From the NCBI RefSeq assembly GCF_000236785.1, contig NZ_AGUF01000064.1:86760-150759 (forward strand): a DNA stretch of 64,000 nucleotides, read 5' to 3'. Both the position numbers and the translations under genes were made by a program. The notes beneath the pieces are model-generated. The model was not told where the DNA came from, did not search any database, and was given only the letters and a program-made list of their open reading frames with translations. Source of the DNA: Achromobacter arsenitoxydans SY8. GTDB taxonomy: Bacteria; Pseudomonadota; Gammaproteobacteria; Burkholderiales; Burkholderiaceae_B. The stretch's first letter is position 1; each line of letters begins with the position of its first letter. Shown here in pieces: positions 10,464 through 18,400 of the stretch.

Positions 10464-11915
10464 CTAGTGCTGCCGCCGCAGCTCCGCCGGCGGAACCCGC
10501 AATTGGCCCCGGTACTTCGACACCGTGCGGCGCGCCAGCAAGATGCCGCTGGAGGCCAGCTGCTGGGTCAGGGCGACATCGGAGAGCGGCATGGCGGGAT
10601 CTTCGGCGTCGACCATTTCCTTGATGAGCGCGCGCACGGCCGCGGCAGAGCAGGACCCGCCGGATTCGGTGGCCAATTCGCGCGAAAAGAAATGCCGGAA
10701 CTCGAACACGCCCCGCGGCGTGGTCATGTATTTGCTGACCGTTGCGCGCGACACCGTGGATTCGTGCATGTTCAAATCGTCCGCGACTTCGCGCAGCATC
10801 AGCGGACGCAACGCCACCTCGCCGTACTCGAAAAAGGTCTGCTGGCGCTTGACGATGGCTTCGGCTACGCGCTGGATGGTCGTATAGCGCTGCTCGACGT
10901 TGCGCACCAGCCAACGGGCTTCCTGCAGTTCCTGCGCCATCGGACTGCGGTCGTCCAGCCGCGCGCGGCGGAACAGATCCGCGTACGCGCTGTGCAACCG
11001 CGCCCGGGGCATGGCGCTGCGGTTGGGCAGCACGCGCCAGCGGCCGCGCCATTTATCCACGAAGACGTCCGGCACCACATACACCGGCGCGTCGCCGCTG
11101 TACCGGCTGCCCGGCTTGGGATCCAGGCCGCGGATCAGCGCGCAGGCATCGCGCAGCGCATCGTCCGAACAACCCAGCACGCGCCGCAGTCCCAGGTAGT
11201 CGTTCTTGGCCAGGCGGTCCAGATGTTCGTGCACGATGCGCAGGGCCAGCGCGTGGGTATCGTCGTCGGCATCCTGGCCGGCCGCCAACTGCAGCGACAG
11301 GCATTCGCGCAGGTCGCGCGCGGCCAGGCCGGGCGCGTCCAGTTGCTGGACCAGGCGCAGCGCGGTCATCCACTCGCCTTCGTCCGGAGTGGGACTGAAA
11401 TCGCTGCTGGCGGCGCTGCACAAGCCTTCCAGGGGCACCCGCAGATAGCCGTCGTCGTCGAGCGCGTCAATGATGAATTCGGCCAGCAGGCGATCGCGCT
11501 GCGCCAGATGGTAGTTGCCCAGTTCGGCGGACAGGCGTTCGCGCATGGATACACTGGCGCAGGCCCATTGGCCCAGGTCGCTGTCGCCGTCGCCGCCGCC
11601 GTGGATGGGGTAGTCGCCAGAATAGGCCGGGGCGTCAGGCGGCGGATCATCGGCATCCGGCGATTCCGATGAAGGCGCTTCGGGCGCGGGTTCGCCGATT
11701 TCGCTTTCCCCTTCGCTGCGGGCGCCCGGCGCCGCCAGCGGCGCTTCGGGCTCCTGCTCGTCCGGGTCTTCAAGAAAAGGATTGGAGGCAAGCGCCTGCT
11801 GCACCGCAGTGGTGAACTCCAGCGCGGACATCTGAAGCAGCTTGACGGATTGCTGCAGTCGAGGCGCCAGGGTCATTTGCTGGCGCATTCGCAGTTCTTG
11901 CATCGGGTGGCCCAA
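10464..11915 (-). CDS. rpoN: RNA polymerase sigma-54 factor, second copy (RpoN paralogue)
   Basis: This 483-residue sigma-54 has the Gln/Leu-rich activator-interaction region I (LAPRLQQSVKLLQMSALEF), an acidic Asp/Glu/Pro-rich region II, the core-binding region, a helix-turn-helix, and the C-terminal RpoN box (ARRTVSKYR, canonically ARRTVAKYR). The neighbours usual for the housekeeping rpoN (lptB, hpf, ptsN) are absent and two sigma-54 activators adjoin it, so it is most likely an extra copy. A perfect sigma-54 promoter at 11966-11980 precedes it. That rules out the TTG at 11969, which overlaps the -12 element. The TTG at 11915 has AGGAG six bases upstream; the ATG at 11903 is the alternative. 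Confidence 0.92.
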   Translation of the reverse strand: MGHPMQELRMRQQMTLAPRLQQSVKLLQMSALEFTTAVQQALASNPFLEDPDEQEPEAPLAAPGARSEGESEIGEPAPEAPSSESPDADDPPPDAPAYSGDYPIHGGGDGDSDLGQWACASVSMRERLSAELGNYHLAQRDRLLAEFIIDALDDDGYLRVPLEGLCSAASSDFSPTPDEGEWMTALRLVQQLDAPGLAARDLRECLSLQLAAGQDADDDTHALALRIVHEHLDRLAKNDYLGLRRVLGCSDDALRDACALIRGLDPKPGSRYSGDAPVYVVPDVFVDKWRGRWRVLPNRSAMPRARLHSAYADLFRRARLDDRSPMAQELQEARWLVRNVEQRYTTIQRVAEAIVKRQQTFFEYGEVALRPLMLREVADDLNMHESTVSRATVSKYMTTPRGVFEFRHFFSRELATESGGSCSAAAVRALIKEMVDAEDPAMPLSDVALTQQLASSGILLARRTVSKYRGQLRVPPAELRRQH

Positions 11916-11965
11916 TCGAGTCTCCTGAAGGGGGCCGCCGGCAGGCGGCTCTTCTTTCAGTGAAT

Positions 11966-11980
11966 GCAAAGATCGTGCCA
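11966..11980 (-). promoter_or_regulatory. Perfect sigma-54 promoter of rpoN (autoregulation)
   Basis: On the minus strand CTGGCACGATCTTTGCA matches the full consensus YTGGCACG-N4-TTGCW. The -12 GC is 51 bases before the TTG start at 11915. A sigma-54 gene with a sigma-54 promoter implies a positive feedback loop. Confidence 0.88.
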
Positions 11981-12055
11981 GGTTCGGCCAGGAGGAGGAA
12001 TGGCGCCGGGCGCGCGGCGTGCGCGCCGAGTATTACAAGAGACGGTAAGAACTGC

Positions 12056-13060
12056 TCAAGACGCCGGGCCGGATTCGGCCTTTTCGTAGAGATCCAGGCG
12101 GTTGTACAGCGTCTTCAGACTGACGCCCAGGGTCTCGGCCGCCAGCCGCTTGTCGCCGCCATGATGGGCAAGCGTGGCCAGGATGAACTCGCGCTGCGCG
12201 CGGTCCAGGGGCATGCCAACGGGAAAGCTCAGGGACCCGTCGCGCAATTCGGCCTGCTGCGGGCCGCGCGCACGGACATGCAGCTCGGCATCGAGCAGGG
12301 CGTCGGCCAGGATGTACGCGCGCTGCACGACGTTGCGCAATTCGCGCACGTTGCCCGGCCAGTCATAGCGTCCGATGGCTTCAAGCATGCGCGGCGCGAA
12401 GGTCTTTTTCGTGCCGTGCTGCGCGTTGAGCGTGTCCAGGAACTGGTGCGCCAGCACCAGGGCGTCGTCGCCGCGTTCCCGCAGGGGCGGAACCCGCAGC
12501 GGTATCACCAGCAGGCGATGCAGGAAATCCTGCCGCAGCCGGCCATCGGCCACCGACGCGGCCGGATCGCGGTTGCTTGCGCAGATGATGCGGGCGTTGG
12601 CGCGCAGCAGATCCGTGCCGCCGACGCGCTGGTAGGTGCCGGCCTCTAGTACGCGCAGGAAGTGCACCTGCATGTCGGGCGGCATTTCCGTCACTTCGTC
12701 CAGGAACAGCGTGCCGCCGCTGGCGTATTCGAAGTAGCCGGCGTTCTGGGCCACGGCGCCTGTGAAGCTGCCTTTCTCGTGGCCGAACAGTTCGGCGTGC
12801 GCCAGCGTGCCGCTGATGGCCCCGCAGTTGACGGCCACGAAGGGCTGGTTGCGGCGATCGCTGGCGTCGTGGATGGCCCGCGCCACGATTTCCTTGCCTG
12901 CGCCGCTTTCCCCGATGATGAACACGCTGGCGTCGGTCGCGGCGGCCAGGGAAATCTGGGCGCCCAGTTTGCGCATTTGCGGGGACAGGGCGTCGATGTC
13001 GGCGAAGGCGGCGGGCGTCGCGGGCGCGCTGTCGCGCGCGGCGGAATTGCGAGTGGCCAT
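12056..13060 (-). CDS. Sigma-54-dependent activator without receiver domain
   Basis: The 334-residue protein is almost only an AAA+ sigma-54 interaction domain plus a Fis-type DNA-binding helix-turn-helix. Visible are Walker A GESGAGKE (about residue 50), the sigma-54 contact loop GSFTGA (canonically GAFTGA; Ser at the second position), Walker B GGTLFLDE, the arginine-finger region with PLRERGDD, and the C-terminal DNA-recognition helix (AAETLGVSLKTLYNRL). The N-terminal 25 residues hold no sensor domain, so activity may be set by expression, a partner protein, or a signal sensed by the AAA+ domain, as in PspF-like proteins. It is transcribed towards rpoN, 140 bases apart. No sigma-54 site is seen before it. 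Confidence 0.92.
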   Translation of the reverse strand: MATRNSAARDSAPATPAAFADIDALSPQMRKLGAQISLAAATDASVFIIGESGAGKEIVARAIHDASDRRNQPFVAVNCGAISGTLAHAELFGHEKGSFTGAVAQNAGYFEYASGGTLFLDEVTEMPPDMQVHFLRVLEAGTYQRVGGTDLLRANARIICASNRDPAASVADGRLRQDFLHRLLVIPLRVPPLRERGDDALVLAHQFLDTLNAQHGTKKTFAPRMLEAIGRYDWPGNVRELRNVVQRAYILADALLDAELHVRARGPQQAELRDGSLSFPVGMPLDRAQREFILATLAHHGGDKRLAAETLGVSLKTLYNRLDLYEKAESGPAS

Positions 13061-13114
13061 ACGAAGTCTTGATCCCTGGATCTAGCCTGTGATGAAGCCA
13101 TCGTAGATGGGCGC

Positions 13115-13129
13115 TGGCTATCCGATTGC
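13115..13129 (+). promoter_or_regulatory. Possible sigma-54 promoter for the response regulator
   Basis: TGGCTATCCGATTGC keeps TGG, the ten-base spacing and TTGC. The -12 GC is about 106 bases before the ATG at 13235, a longer leader than at most sites here. The region between is divergent with the other activator. Confidence 0.5.
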
Positions 13130-13234
13130 GACCAGTTGCAAGCAATGGAAAACCTTCATCGAATCTGTCGAATATTTGCGCGGGCCGCCCCCATAGTGGC
13201 TATTCTGAGGATGAAAAAAGGACACGGAGCTAGC

Positions 13235-14620
13235 ATGCCTCATCTGCTTATCGTTGACGACGACGACGCGATACGCGAGACGCTGGCCGAGATCGGCCGT
13301 GAGAGCGGGTTTACGGTGGCGGTGGCCGCCAGCGTCAAGGACGCGTTCATACAGCTGGAACGCCAGGCGCCCGACCTGGTGCTGACCGACGTGCGCCTGC
13401 CGGGCGGCAGCGGCATGGATATTTTCAAGAACGTCGCCATCAGCAGCGCCGAGGTCGTGGTGATGACCGGCCACGGTTCGGTCGACAACGCGGTGCAGGC
13501 CTTGCGCCTGGGCGCGACCGATTACCTGGTCAAGCCCATCTGCATGGAACGGCTGGCCGAAATCCTGGCGCGCATCGTCACGAACGCCGGCGGCGACGCG
13601 CCCGGCACGCCCTTCGAAGAACCCGGACGCTTCGGCAAGCTGTATGGCCAGTCCGAACGCATGCTGGAACTTTACCGGCAGATCGGGCGCGTGGCGCCAA
13701 CCAACGTCACCACCTTGCTGATCGGCGAAAGCGGCACAGGCAAAGAACTGGCCGCGCATGCCGTCCACGAACTCAGCCCGCGGCGGCAGCGTCCCTTCAT
13801 CGCGGTCAATTGCGGCGCGATTTCACCGAATCTGATCGAAAGCGAGATGTTCGGCCACGAACGAGGCAGCTTCACTGGCGCCGATCGTCAGCACAAGGGC
13901 TACTTCGAGCGCGCGGATGGCGGCACGCTGTTCCTGGACGAAGTCACGGAGATGCCGCTGGACCTGCAGGTCAAGCTGCTGCGGGTGCTGGAGACCGGCC
14001 GCTTCATGCGGGTTGGCACCAACCGCGAGGTCGCGTGCGACATTCGGATCGTCGCGGCCACCAACCGCAATCCTGAACAGGCCGTCCAGGAAGGAAAGCT
14101 GCGCGAAGACCTGTTTTACCGGCTCAGCGTTTTTCCCATCGAATTGCCGCCTTTGCGCGAGCGGGGCAACGACATCCTGTTCCTGGCGCAGCGGTTTCTG
14201 CAGACGCTGAACCAGGAAGCGGGCCGGAACAAGGCATTTGCGCCGCAGGCGCAGGTGGCGCTGGAACAGTACGATTGGCCCGGCAACGTGCGGGAGCTCA
14301 AGAATTTCGTGCGCCGTGCGTTCATCATGGCGGACGGCGACGTGCTCGACCTGGAAATGCTGGCGCCTCGCCTGTCGCCCGCGGGCGCGCCGGCGGCCGG
14401 GCAGGTCAGCGTGCCGGTCGGCGAAACCCTGGCCGAAGCGGACCGCCGCTTGATCCTGGCTACGCTTGAACGCTGCAACGGCGTCAAGAAGCAAACCGCC
14501 GCCGTGCTGGGCATCAGCCCGAAGACCCTCTACAACCGGCTTGAAGAGTATGCGGCGGCAGGGTATGTGCTGCCGGGGGAAGATCCCCAGGCGGGCAACC
14601 CGTCCCGGGGATCCGCCTAG
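13235..14620 (+). CDS. NtrC-family response regulator (receiver, AAA+, Fis HTH)
   Basis: The 461-residue protein carries an N-terminal receiver ([14 protein letters not shown]; phospho-Asp in [11 protein letters not shown] near residue 51; Lys in YLVKP). The AAA+ domain has Walker A GESGTGKE (about 163), GSFTGAD (about 210), Walker [10 protein letters not shown] (about 230) and [16 protein letters not shown]. The C-terminus is a Fis-type helix-turn-helix ([15 protein letters not shown]). GGAG five bases upstream supports the ATG at 13235. It is a phosphorylation-controlled activator of sigma-54 transcription, divergent from the receiver-less activator. The hybrid kinase at 6905 is the nearest candidate partner. 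Its DNA-recognition helix is very like that of the neighbour (SPKTLYNRL against SLKTLYNRL), so the two may share sites. Confidence 0.93.
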   Translation: MPHLLIVDDDDAIRETLAEIGRESGFTVAVAASVKDAFIQLERQAPDLVLTDVRLPGGSGMDIFKNVAISSAEVVVMTGHGSVDNAVQALRLGATDYLVKPICMERLAEILARIVTNAGGDAPGTPFEEPGRFGKLYGQSERMLELYRQIGRVAPTNVTTLLIGESGTGKELAAHAVHELSPRRQRPFIAVNCGAISPNLIESEMFGHERGSFTGADRQHKGYFERADGGTLFLDEVTEMPLDLQVKLLRVLETGRFMRVGTNREVACDIRIVAATNRNPEQAVQEGKLREDLFYRLSVFPIELPPLRERGNDILFLAQRFLQTLNQEAGRNKAFAPQAQVALEQYDWPGNVRELKNFVRRAFIMADGDVLDLEMLAPRLSPAGAPAAGQVSVPVGETLAEADRRLILATLERCNGVKKQTAAVLGISPKTLYNRLEEYAAAGYVLPGEDPQAGNPSRGSA

Positions 14621-14632
14621 CGGCGGCGCGGC

Positions 14633-15007
14633 TTACTTGCCGTAGCGCGTCTTCAGGTCCGCTATGCAGGCGTCCTTGGCGTTGCCGGACATGGCGTCGC
14701 ATTTTTCCTTGCCGACCTTGTAGTCGGCGTCATTGCGCGCCTTGGTCGCGTCGCGGTTGGCTTCGGCTTTTTCCTTGCCTGCCTTGGCGTCCGCCTTGGC
14801 CTTGTCGCGGTTGGCTTCGGCCTGTTGCTGGCATACGTCCTTGGCGTTGCCCTTCATGCCGTCACATTGCTTCTTGTCCATCTTGTACTGATTGTCGATC
14901 TGTTCATCGCTGCGCACGCTCATGGCGCCGGATTGCGCATAGGCCTGAAAGGCCAGGACGGACAGGCAAAGGGCGAACGCGGGGCAAATCGTTTTGGACA
15001 GCTTCAT
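14633..15007 (-). CDS. Small exported Lys/Ala/Asp-rich protein with two Cys repeats
   Basis: The 124-residue product has a signal peptide (MKLSKTICPAFALCLSVLAFQAYA) and a highly charged helical body. Two similar units are visible, KKQCDGMKGNAKDVC near the front and KEKCDAMSGNAKDAC near the end, separated by Lys/Ala/Asn/Asp heptad-like repeats (EANRDKAKADAKAGKEKAEANRD). Such proteins are often labelled TolA-like only because of composition; there is no TolA homology that I can support. GGAG seven bases upstream sets the start. A sigma-54 promoter at 15062-15076 precedes it. A periplasmic stress or spacer role is inference. Confidence 0.8.
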   Translation of the reverse strand: MKLSKTICPAFALCLSVLAFQAYAQSGAMSVRSDEQIDNQYKMDKKQCDGMKGNAKDVCQQQAEANRDKAKADAKAGKEKAEANRDATKARNDADYKVGKEKCDAMSGNAKDACIADLKTRYGK

Positions 15008-15061
15008 GACTGACTCCTTTGGGATGATGGTCCGGCTTTGAGCAGACCCGCGGATACCCAA

Positions 15062-15076
15062 GCAAGCGCTGTTCCT
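15062..15076 (-). promoter_or_regulatory. Sigma-54 promoter for the 14633-15007 gene
   Basis: On the minus strand AGGAACAGCGCTTGC fits GG-N10-GC with a perfect TTGC followed by T. The -12 GC is 55 bases before the ATG at 15007. It is back to back with the plus-strand site at 15086. Confidence 0.75.
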
Positions 15077-15085
15077 GCGCGGGCC

Positions 15086-15100
15086 GGGAACGGCGCTTGC
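15086..15100 (+). promoter_or_regulatory. Sigma-54 promoter for the 15157 gene
   Basis: GGGAACGGCGCTTGC fits the consensus except A for C after GG. The same 15-mer recurs at 56244-56258 on the minus strand. The -12 GC is 58 bases before the ATG at 15157. Confidence 0.75.
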
Positions 15101-15156
15101 GCAGCAGGCGGTCGGCGCGCCAGCGGGTGCGGCCGACAGGGAACAAGGAGACGCAC

Positions 15157-15372
15157 ATGAGCACCGGACGCGGACAGGACACGGCAACGTCGAAGGCGAA
15201 TACGCCCAAGGACGATGCGGCAGCGGCTCGCCAGAGCGGACAATTTGGCGCGGACAAGCCGGACGCCAAGGAACCGGCGGCCGAACGCGCATCGGACAAG
15301 AAACCGAATAGCAAGGGGCCTGAATACGAGGAAGGCGGCCAGTACCCGGGCAAGCGGCCGGGAGGAAAGTAG
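15157..15372 (+). CDS. Small hydrophilic disordered protein
   Basis: The 71-residue product has no hydrophobic segment and is almost wholly Lys, Asp, Glu, Ala, Gly, Ser and Pro (KANTPKDDAAAARQSG; ERASDKKPNSKGPEYEEGG). It resembles hydrophilin or LEA-like protectants in composition. AAGGAG six bases upstream supports the ATG. It has its own sigma-54-type promoter, divergent from the 14633-15007 gene. Cytoplasmic location and a protectant role are inferred from composition only. Confidence 0.72.
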   Translation: MSTGRGQDTATSKANTPKDDAAAARQSGQFGADKPDAKEPAAERASDKKPNSKGPEYEEGGQYPGKRPGGK

Positions 15373-15380
15373 TCGGGCCG

Positions 15381-15674
15381 TCAATCGTCCTGCTCTTGGC
15401 CCAGCCGGAAGAGCAGGACCACGCAGTACAGCGAGGCCAGCCCGATCAGGCCATAGAGGGCCCGGGCCGCGGCCGCGTGCGGAAGAATTCTTGCAAAGAC
15501 ATCCAGATTGACCGCCGCGATGAGGCCGGTGTTCAAGCCGCCGGCCACCACCGCGATCAAGGCGGTCCAATCCAGTGCGGACAGGCCGCGCCGTGGCATG
15601 TCCGGGTCGGCGGCCGACGCAGCCCCGTCCTCGGAGGCGTCGGACAGTTCGTCCTGGTTGCCGGAGATATCCAT
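15381..15674 (-). CDS. DUF378-family small membrane protein
   Basis: The 97-residue protein has an acidic N-terminus (about 30 residues, rich in Asp, Glu and Ser), then two membrane helices with the DUF378 pattern (LDWTALIAVVAGGLNTGLIAAVNLDVF; ALYGLIGLASLYCVVLLF). GGAGG seven bases upstream sets the ATG at 15674. It follows the acidic protein gene at 15746-16012 by 71 bases and may share its sigma-54 promoter, because no convincing promoter of its own is seen. The function of DUF378 (YuzA-like) proteins is unknown. Confidence 0.82.
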   Translation of the reverse strand: MDISGNQDELSDASEDGAASAADPDMPRRGLSALDWTALIAVVAGGLNTGLIAAVNLDVFARILPHAAAARALYGLIGLASLYCVVLLFRLGQEQDD

Positions 15675-15745
15675 ATTCGTGCCTCCTTGACCGGCAGGCG
15701 AGCCGTTGCGGGCGACGTCCCGATCGGCGCTCACGCGGATCGGGC

Positions 15746-16012
15746 TCATGCGCCGTTGCGAACGGGATCGGGATCGTCGCGGGACAGGCCAGCTTCGTCT
15801 GCGTCGGTAATCCGGTCGGGCGCGATGTCCGCGCCATCGTCGTCGCGCTCGTCCGGGTCCACGCTTTCGCGTTCGCCAGTGGCCTGGGAATCGCTGTCGG
15901 TGTGCACCCGTCCGGGCGGCAGGTCGCTGGCGGAATCCGACGAGTCGCTCGGACCAAGGTCAGGGCGGCCGCCGTCGTCGATGGGCAGGTCGGGGTCGGG
16001 AATGCGGGTCAT
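15746..16012 (-). CDS. Small acidic disordered protein
   Basis: The 88-residue product is strongly acidic and polar, with Asp/Ser/Gly/Pro/Arg throughout (DDGGRPDLGPSDSSDSASD; ESVDPDERDDDGAD). It contains no hydrophobic segment or recognisable domain. GGAG six bases before the ATG and a sigma-54 site 69 bases upstream support it as a real gene. It probably heads a two-gene unit with the DUF378 gene. Composition again suggests an intrinsically disordered stress protein. Confidence 0.7.
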   Translation of the reverse strand: MTRIPDPDLPIDDGGRPDLGPSDSSDSASDLPPGRVHTDSDSQATGERESVDPDERDDDGADIAPDRITDADEAGLSRDDPDPVRNGA

Positions 16013-16080
16013 GGCGATCTCCGGGCGTGGCTGGCCGGGCGGCGCGAAACGGCGCCGGACCCGCAGCGATCCGATATGCA

Positions 16081-16095
16081 GCAAGCGCCATGCCG
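16081..16095 (-). promoter_or_regulatory. Sigma-54 promoter for the 15746-16012 gene
   Basis: On the minus strand CGGCATGGCGCTTGC has exact spacing and TTGC followed by T. The identical 15-mer is found at 48358-48372 on the plus strand. The -12 GC is 69 bases from the ATG. Confidence 0.75.
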
Positions 16096-16104
16096 GCCGC
16101 CGCC

Positions 16105-16119
16105 AGGTATGGAAGTTGC
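16105..16119 (+). promoter_or_regulatory. Sigma-54 promoter for the 16154 gene
   Basis: AGGTATGGAAGTTGC keeps GG-N10-GC and a perfect TTGC followed by T, with a weaker -24 half (GGTAT). The -12 GC is 35 bases before the ATG. Its start is 24 bases from that of the divergent site, exactly the geometry of the 15062/15086 pair. Confidence 0.6.
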
Positions 16120-16153
16120 TGTCCGAACGGCGATTCTCAACCGGGAGACTGCC

Positions 16154-16747
16154 ATGTCCTTGATTGTCGCTGCACGGTTCCAGACATTTGACGAGGCCTC
16201 CGTGGCGGCGCGCATGCTGGCTGCCGAGGGTTACACCGAGGACGACATCCATACGTTCTATGTCAGTCCGGCGGGAGAGCACGGGCGCTATCCGCTGGGC
16301 GGAGATCGTCTGGCCGATCCGGACGCCAGGGGCGGGCATTTTGGCGCCGTGGCCGGCGCGTCGCTGCTGGGATTCCTGTTCGCTATGCTGGGCGGGCTGA
16401 TTGCCGCGCGCCTGTCGGCCTCGGTGCTCATCACGATCGCCGCGGCGGGTGTCGGCGCGTATGTCGGCGCGCTGGCGGGCGCGCTGTGGGTCATCGGCCG
16501 CAAGAAGCGCGCCGTGCGCACCGCGCCAGGCGAGCCGGTCCAGACGCATCCGCCCGTGCGCCAGGCCGGGGTACTGCTGGCCTTGCACGTGGAAGCGGGC
16601 AGGGAGCCGCAGGCAAGGCAGATCTTGCGGCAGGCGGGCGGCACCGACATCGAGCGCGCCAGTGGGCGCTGGCAGGACGGCAAATGGCAGGATTTCGACC
16701 CCCTGACGCCGCCCCGTCCCGTGGAGGCGCGCACGTCGCTCAATTGA
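16154..16747 (+). CDS. Small membrane protein with glycine-rich helices
   Basis: The 197-residue product begins with a soluble alpha/beta-like segment (VAARFQTFDEASVAARMLAAEGYTEDDIHTFYV), similar in style to general-stress 17M/YflT-type modules. Two glycine-zipper-like membrane helices follow (about 58-110; GAVAGASLLGFLFAMLGGLIAA, GVGAYVGALAGALW). The C-terminus is soluble and again reads as a ferredoxin-like strand-helix unit (VLLALHVEAGREPQARQILRQAGG). GGGAGA precedes the ATG. It is 32 bases before the DUF4142 gene and probably co-transcribed from the sigma-54 site at 16105. No function is established. Confidence 0.78.
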   Translation: MSLIVAARFQTFDEASVAARMLAAEGYTEDDIHTFYVSPAGEHGRYPLGGDRLADPDARGGHFGAVAGASLLGFLFAMLGGLIAARLSASVLITIAAAGVGAYVGALAGALWVIGRKKRAVRTAPGEPVQTHPPVRQAGVLLALHVEAGREPQARQILRQAGGTDIERASGRWQDGKWQDFDPLTPPRPVEARTSLN

Positions 16748-16779
16748 GGCCCGCCGCGGGCTCGCAAGGAGACAGAACA

Positions 16780-17403
16780 ATGAAAAAGACGCCAAGACTG
16801 ATGGCGGCCGCGCTGGCCGCGATGGCCCTGTTCGCGGGTGCGCCGCCGGCGATCCATGCGGCGGACCTGGCCGCGTCCGACGCGCGGTTCCTGCAGGCGG
16901 CTGCGGGGGCCGGCCTGTTCGAGGTGCAAGCCGCCGAACTGGCGGGCAAGCGCGCCCAGGATGCGCAGGTCCGCGCCTACGCCGCGAAAATGCTGGCGCA
17001 GCACCGCAAGGTGAATGACGAGTTGAAGGCGTTGGCGGCGGCCAAACAGCTGCGGCTACCCGGAGAGCCGGGCGAGCCCGATCGTGCGACCCTCGAGCAG
17101 CTTCGCGCCAAAACCGGCACGGCGTTCGACGAGCTTTATGTGGAAAAGGCGGCGGTGGACGCCCACGCGATCGCCAACAGGCTGTTTCAGACCGCAGCCA
17201 AGGAGTCGGCCGACCCGCAGGTCCGTGAATTCGCTTCGCGCACTTTGCCCATGCTGGCGGAGCATTATTCGATGAGCCGCACGCTCATGGGCCAGCCGCC
17301 CGCGAATGGCGACAGGATCCAGCCGGCGCCGAAGGGCGAGGCGCCCGCCGTGTCGCCCGCGTCGCGCGAGGCGCCGGCGTCCGTGGTTCCCCCGAAACAA
17401 TGA
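16780..17403 (+). CDS. DUF4142-family exported protein
   Basis: The 207-residue product has a signal peptide (KKTPRLMAAALAAMALFAGAPPAIHA), then the DUF4142 four-helix, ferritin-like fold. Key patterns are ASDARFLQAAAGAGLFEVQAAELA, YAAKMLAQHRKVNDELKALA, FDELYVEKAAVDAHAI and REFASRTLPMLAEHYSM. The C-terminal 40 residues are Pro/Ala-rich. AAGGAGA seven bases upstream sets the start. DUF4142 proteins are periplasmic and widespread in stress-type loci, but their activity is not known. It is the second gene of the 16154 unit. Confidence 0.87.
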   Translation: MKKTPRLMAAALAAMALFAGAPPAIHAADLAASDARFLQAAAGAGLFEVQAAELAGKRAQDAQVRAYAAKMLAQHRKVNDELKALAAAKQLRLPGEPGEPDRATLEQLRAKTGTAFDELYVEKAAVDAHAIANRLFQTAAKESADPQVREFASRTLPMLAEHYSMSRTLMGQPPANGDRIQPAPKGEAPAVSPASREAPASVVPPKQ

Positions 17404-17431
17404 TCGGCCCGGAAGCAGGCGGGCAGGGCGC

Positions 17432-18319
17432 TCAGTCCCCCGCGCTGCCCGTGATCGGTAGCACGATCCCCGTGATGTAGCTGGCGGAGGCCGGCGAGGC
17501 CAGGAACACGTAGGCGGGCGATATTTCCTCGGGTTGGGCCGGGCGGCCCAGATCGGTCTTTTCGCCGAAGGACTGGATGGCCTGGGCGCTCCGGTCCGCC
17601 GGGTTCAGCGGCGTCCATACGGGCCCCGGCGCGACCGCGTTGACGCGTATGCCTTGCTCGGCCAGATTGGCTGCGAGCGACCGCGTGAAGGCGTGGATCG
17701 CGCCCTTGGTGGAGGAATAGTCCAGCAGCTTGGCGCTGCCCCGCAGGCCCGTCACCGATCCCGTATTGATGATGGACGAACCGGCCTTCAAGTGCGCAAG
17801 CGCCGCCCGCGCCATGTAGAAATAGGCGGTGATGTTGGTGCGCAGGGTCTTGTCCCACTTGTCGTCGCTGATCTCGGGCAGCGTATCCGTGTGCTGCTGG
17901 TAGGCGGCGTTGTTGACCAGGATATCGAGCCGGCCGAAGTGCTTGACCGTCTGTTCGACGGCCTCGTTGCAGAAGGCGGCGTCCTGTACGTCGCCCGGTA
18001 TCAGCAGGCACTGGCGGCCCTCGGCCTGCACCGCGCGGCTGGTCTCTTTGGCGTCCTCATGTTCGTCCAGGTAAATGACCGCGACGTCGGCGCCCTCGCG
18101 GGCGAACAGGACGGCGACCGCCCGGCCGATGCCGGAGTCCCCGCCCGTGACGATGGCGGTCATGCCCTCCAGTTTGCCGCTGCCGTTGTACCCGGGCGCC
18201 TGGTACTGAGGCTTGAGCACCATGTCGGCTTCGTTGCCCGGCTTTTCCAGGTGTTGCGCCGGCATGGGCGGAGTCGGGTGCGGACGGTCGCCGGTCTGGG
18301 CGCTCTTGGGGTTGCTCAT
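17432..18319 (-). CDS. SDR-family oxidoreductase (YghA/YhdF type)
   Basis: The 295-residue protein is a short-chain dehydrogenase with a 50-residue N-terminal extension typical of the YghA/YhdF stress branch. Visible motifs are the NAD(P)-binding TGGDSGIGRA (about residue 58), DILVNNAA, the catalytic Ser in NTGSVTG and YxxxK in YSSTKGA, plus VNAVAPGPVWTPL. GGAGA upstream supports the ATG at 18319. A sigma-54 promoter at 18372-18386 lies between it and the DUF883 gene. Its natural substrate is unknown; relatives are general-stress proteins. Confidence 0.9.
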   Translation of the reverse strand: MSNPKSAQTGDRPHPTPPMPAQHLEKPGNEADMVLKPQYQAPGYNGSGKLEGMTAIVTGGDSGIGRAVAVLFAREGADVAVIYLDEHEDAKETSRAVQAEGRQCLLIPGDVQDAAFCNEAVEQTVKHFGRLDILVNNAAYQQHTDTLPEISDDKWDKTLRTNITAYFYMARAALAHLKAGSSIINTGSVTGLRGSAKLLDYSSTKGAIHAFTRSLAANLAEQGIRVNAVAPGPVWTPLNPADRSAQAIQSFGEKTDLGRPAQPEEISPAYVFLASPASASYITGIVLPITGSAGD

Positions 18320-18371
18320 GCGTGTCTCCGGTTGACGCAGGCGCGGGATGCGCCTTGTGCAGCAGGAGCAC

Positions 18372-18386
18372 GCAATCGCCGTTCCC
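18372..18386 (-). promoter_or_regulatory. Sigma-54 promoter for the SDR gene
   Basis: On the minus strand GGGAACGGCGATTGC has exact spacing and TTGC. The -12 GC is 53 bases before the ATG at 18319. Confidence 0.7.
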
Positions 18387-18400
18387 GGCACCGGCAGCGC

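Noticed and set aside
11916-11969. Upstream TTG start for rpoN at 11969
   Set aside because: The codon lies inside the -12 element of a perfect sigma-54 promoter, so it would precede the transcript start; TTG 11915 has AGGAG six bases away.
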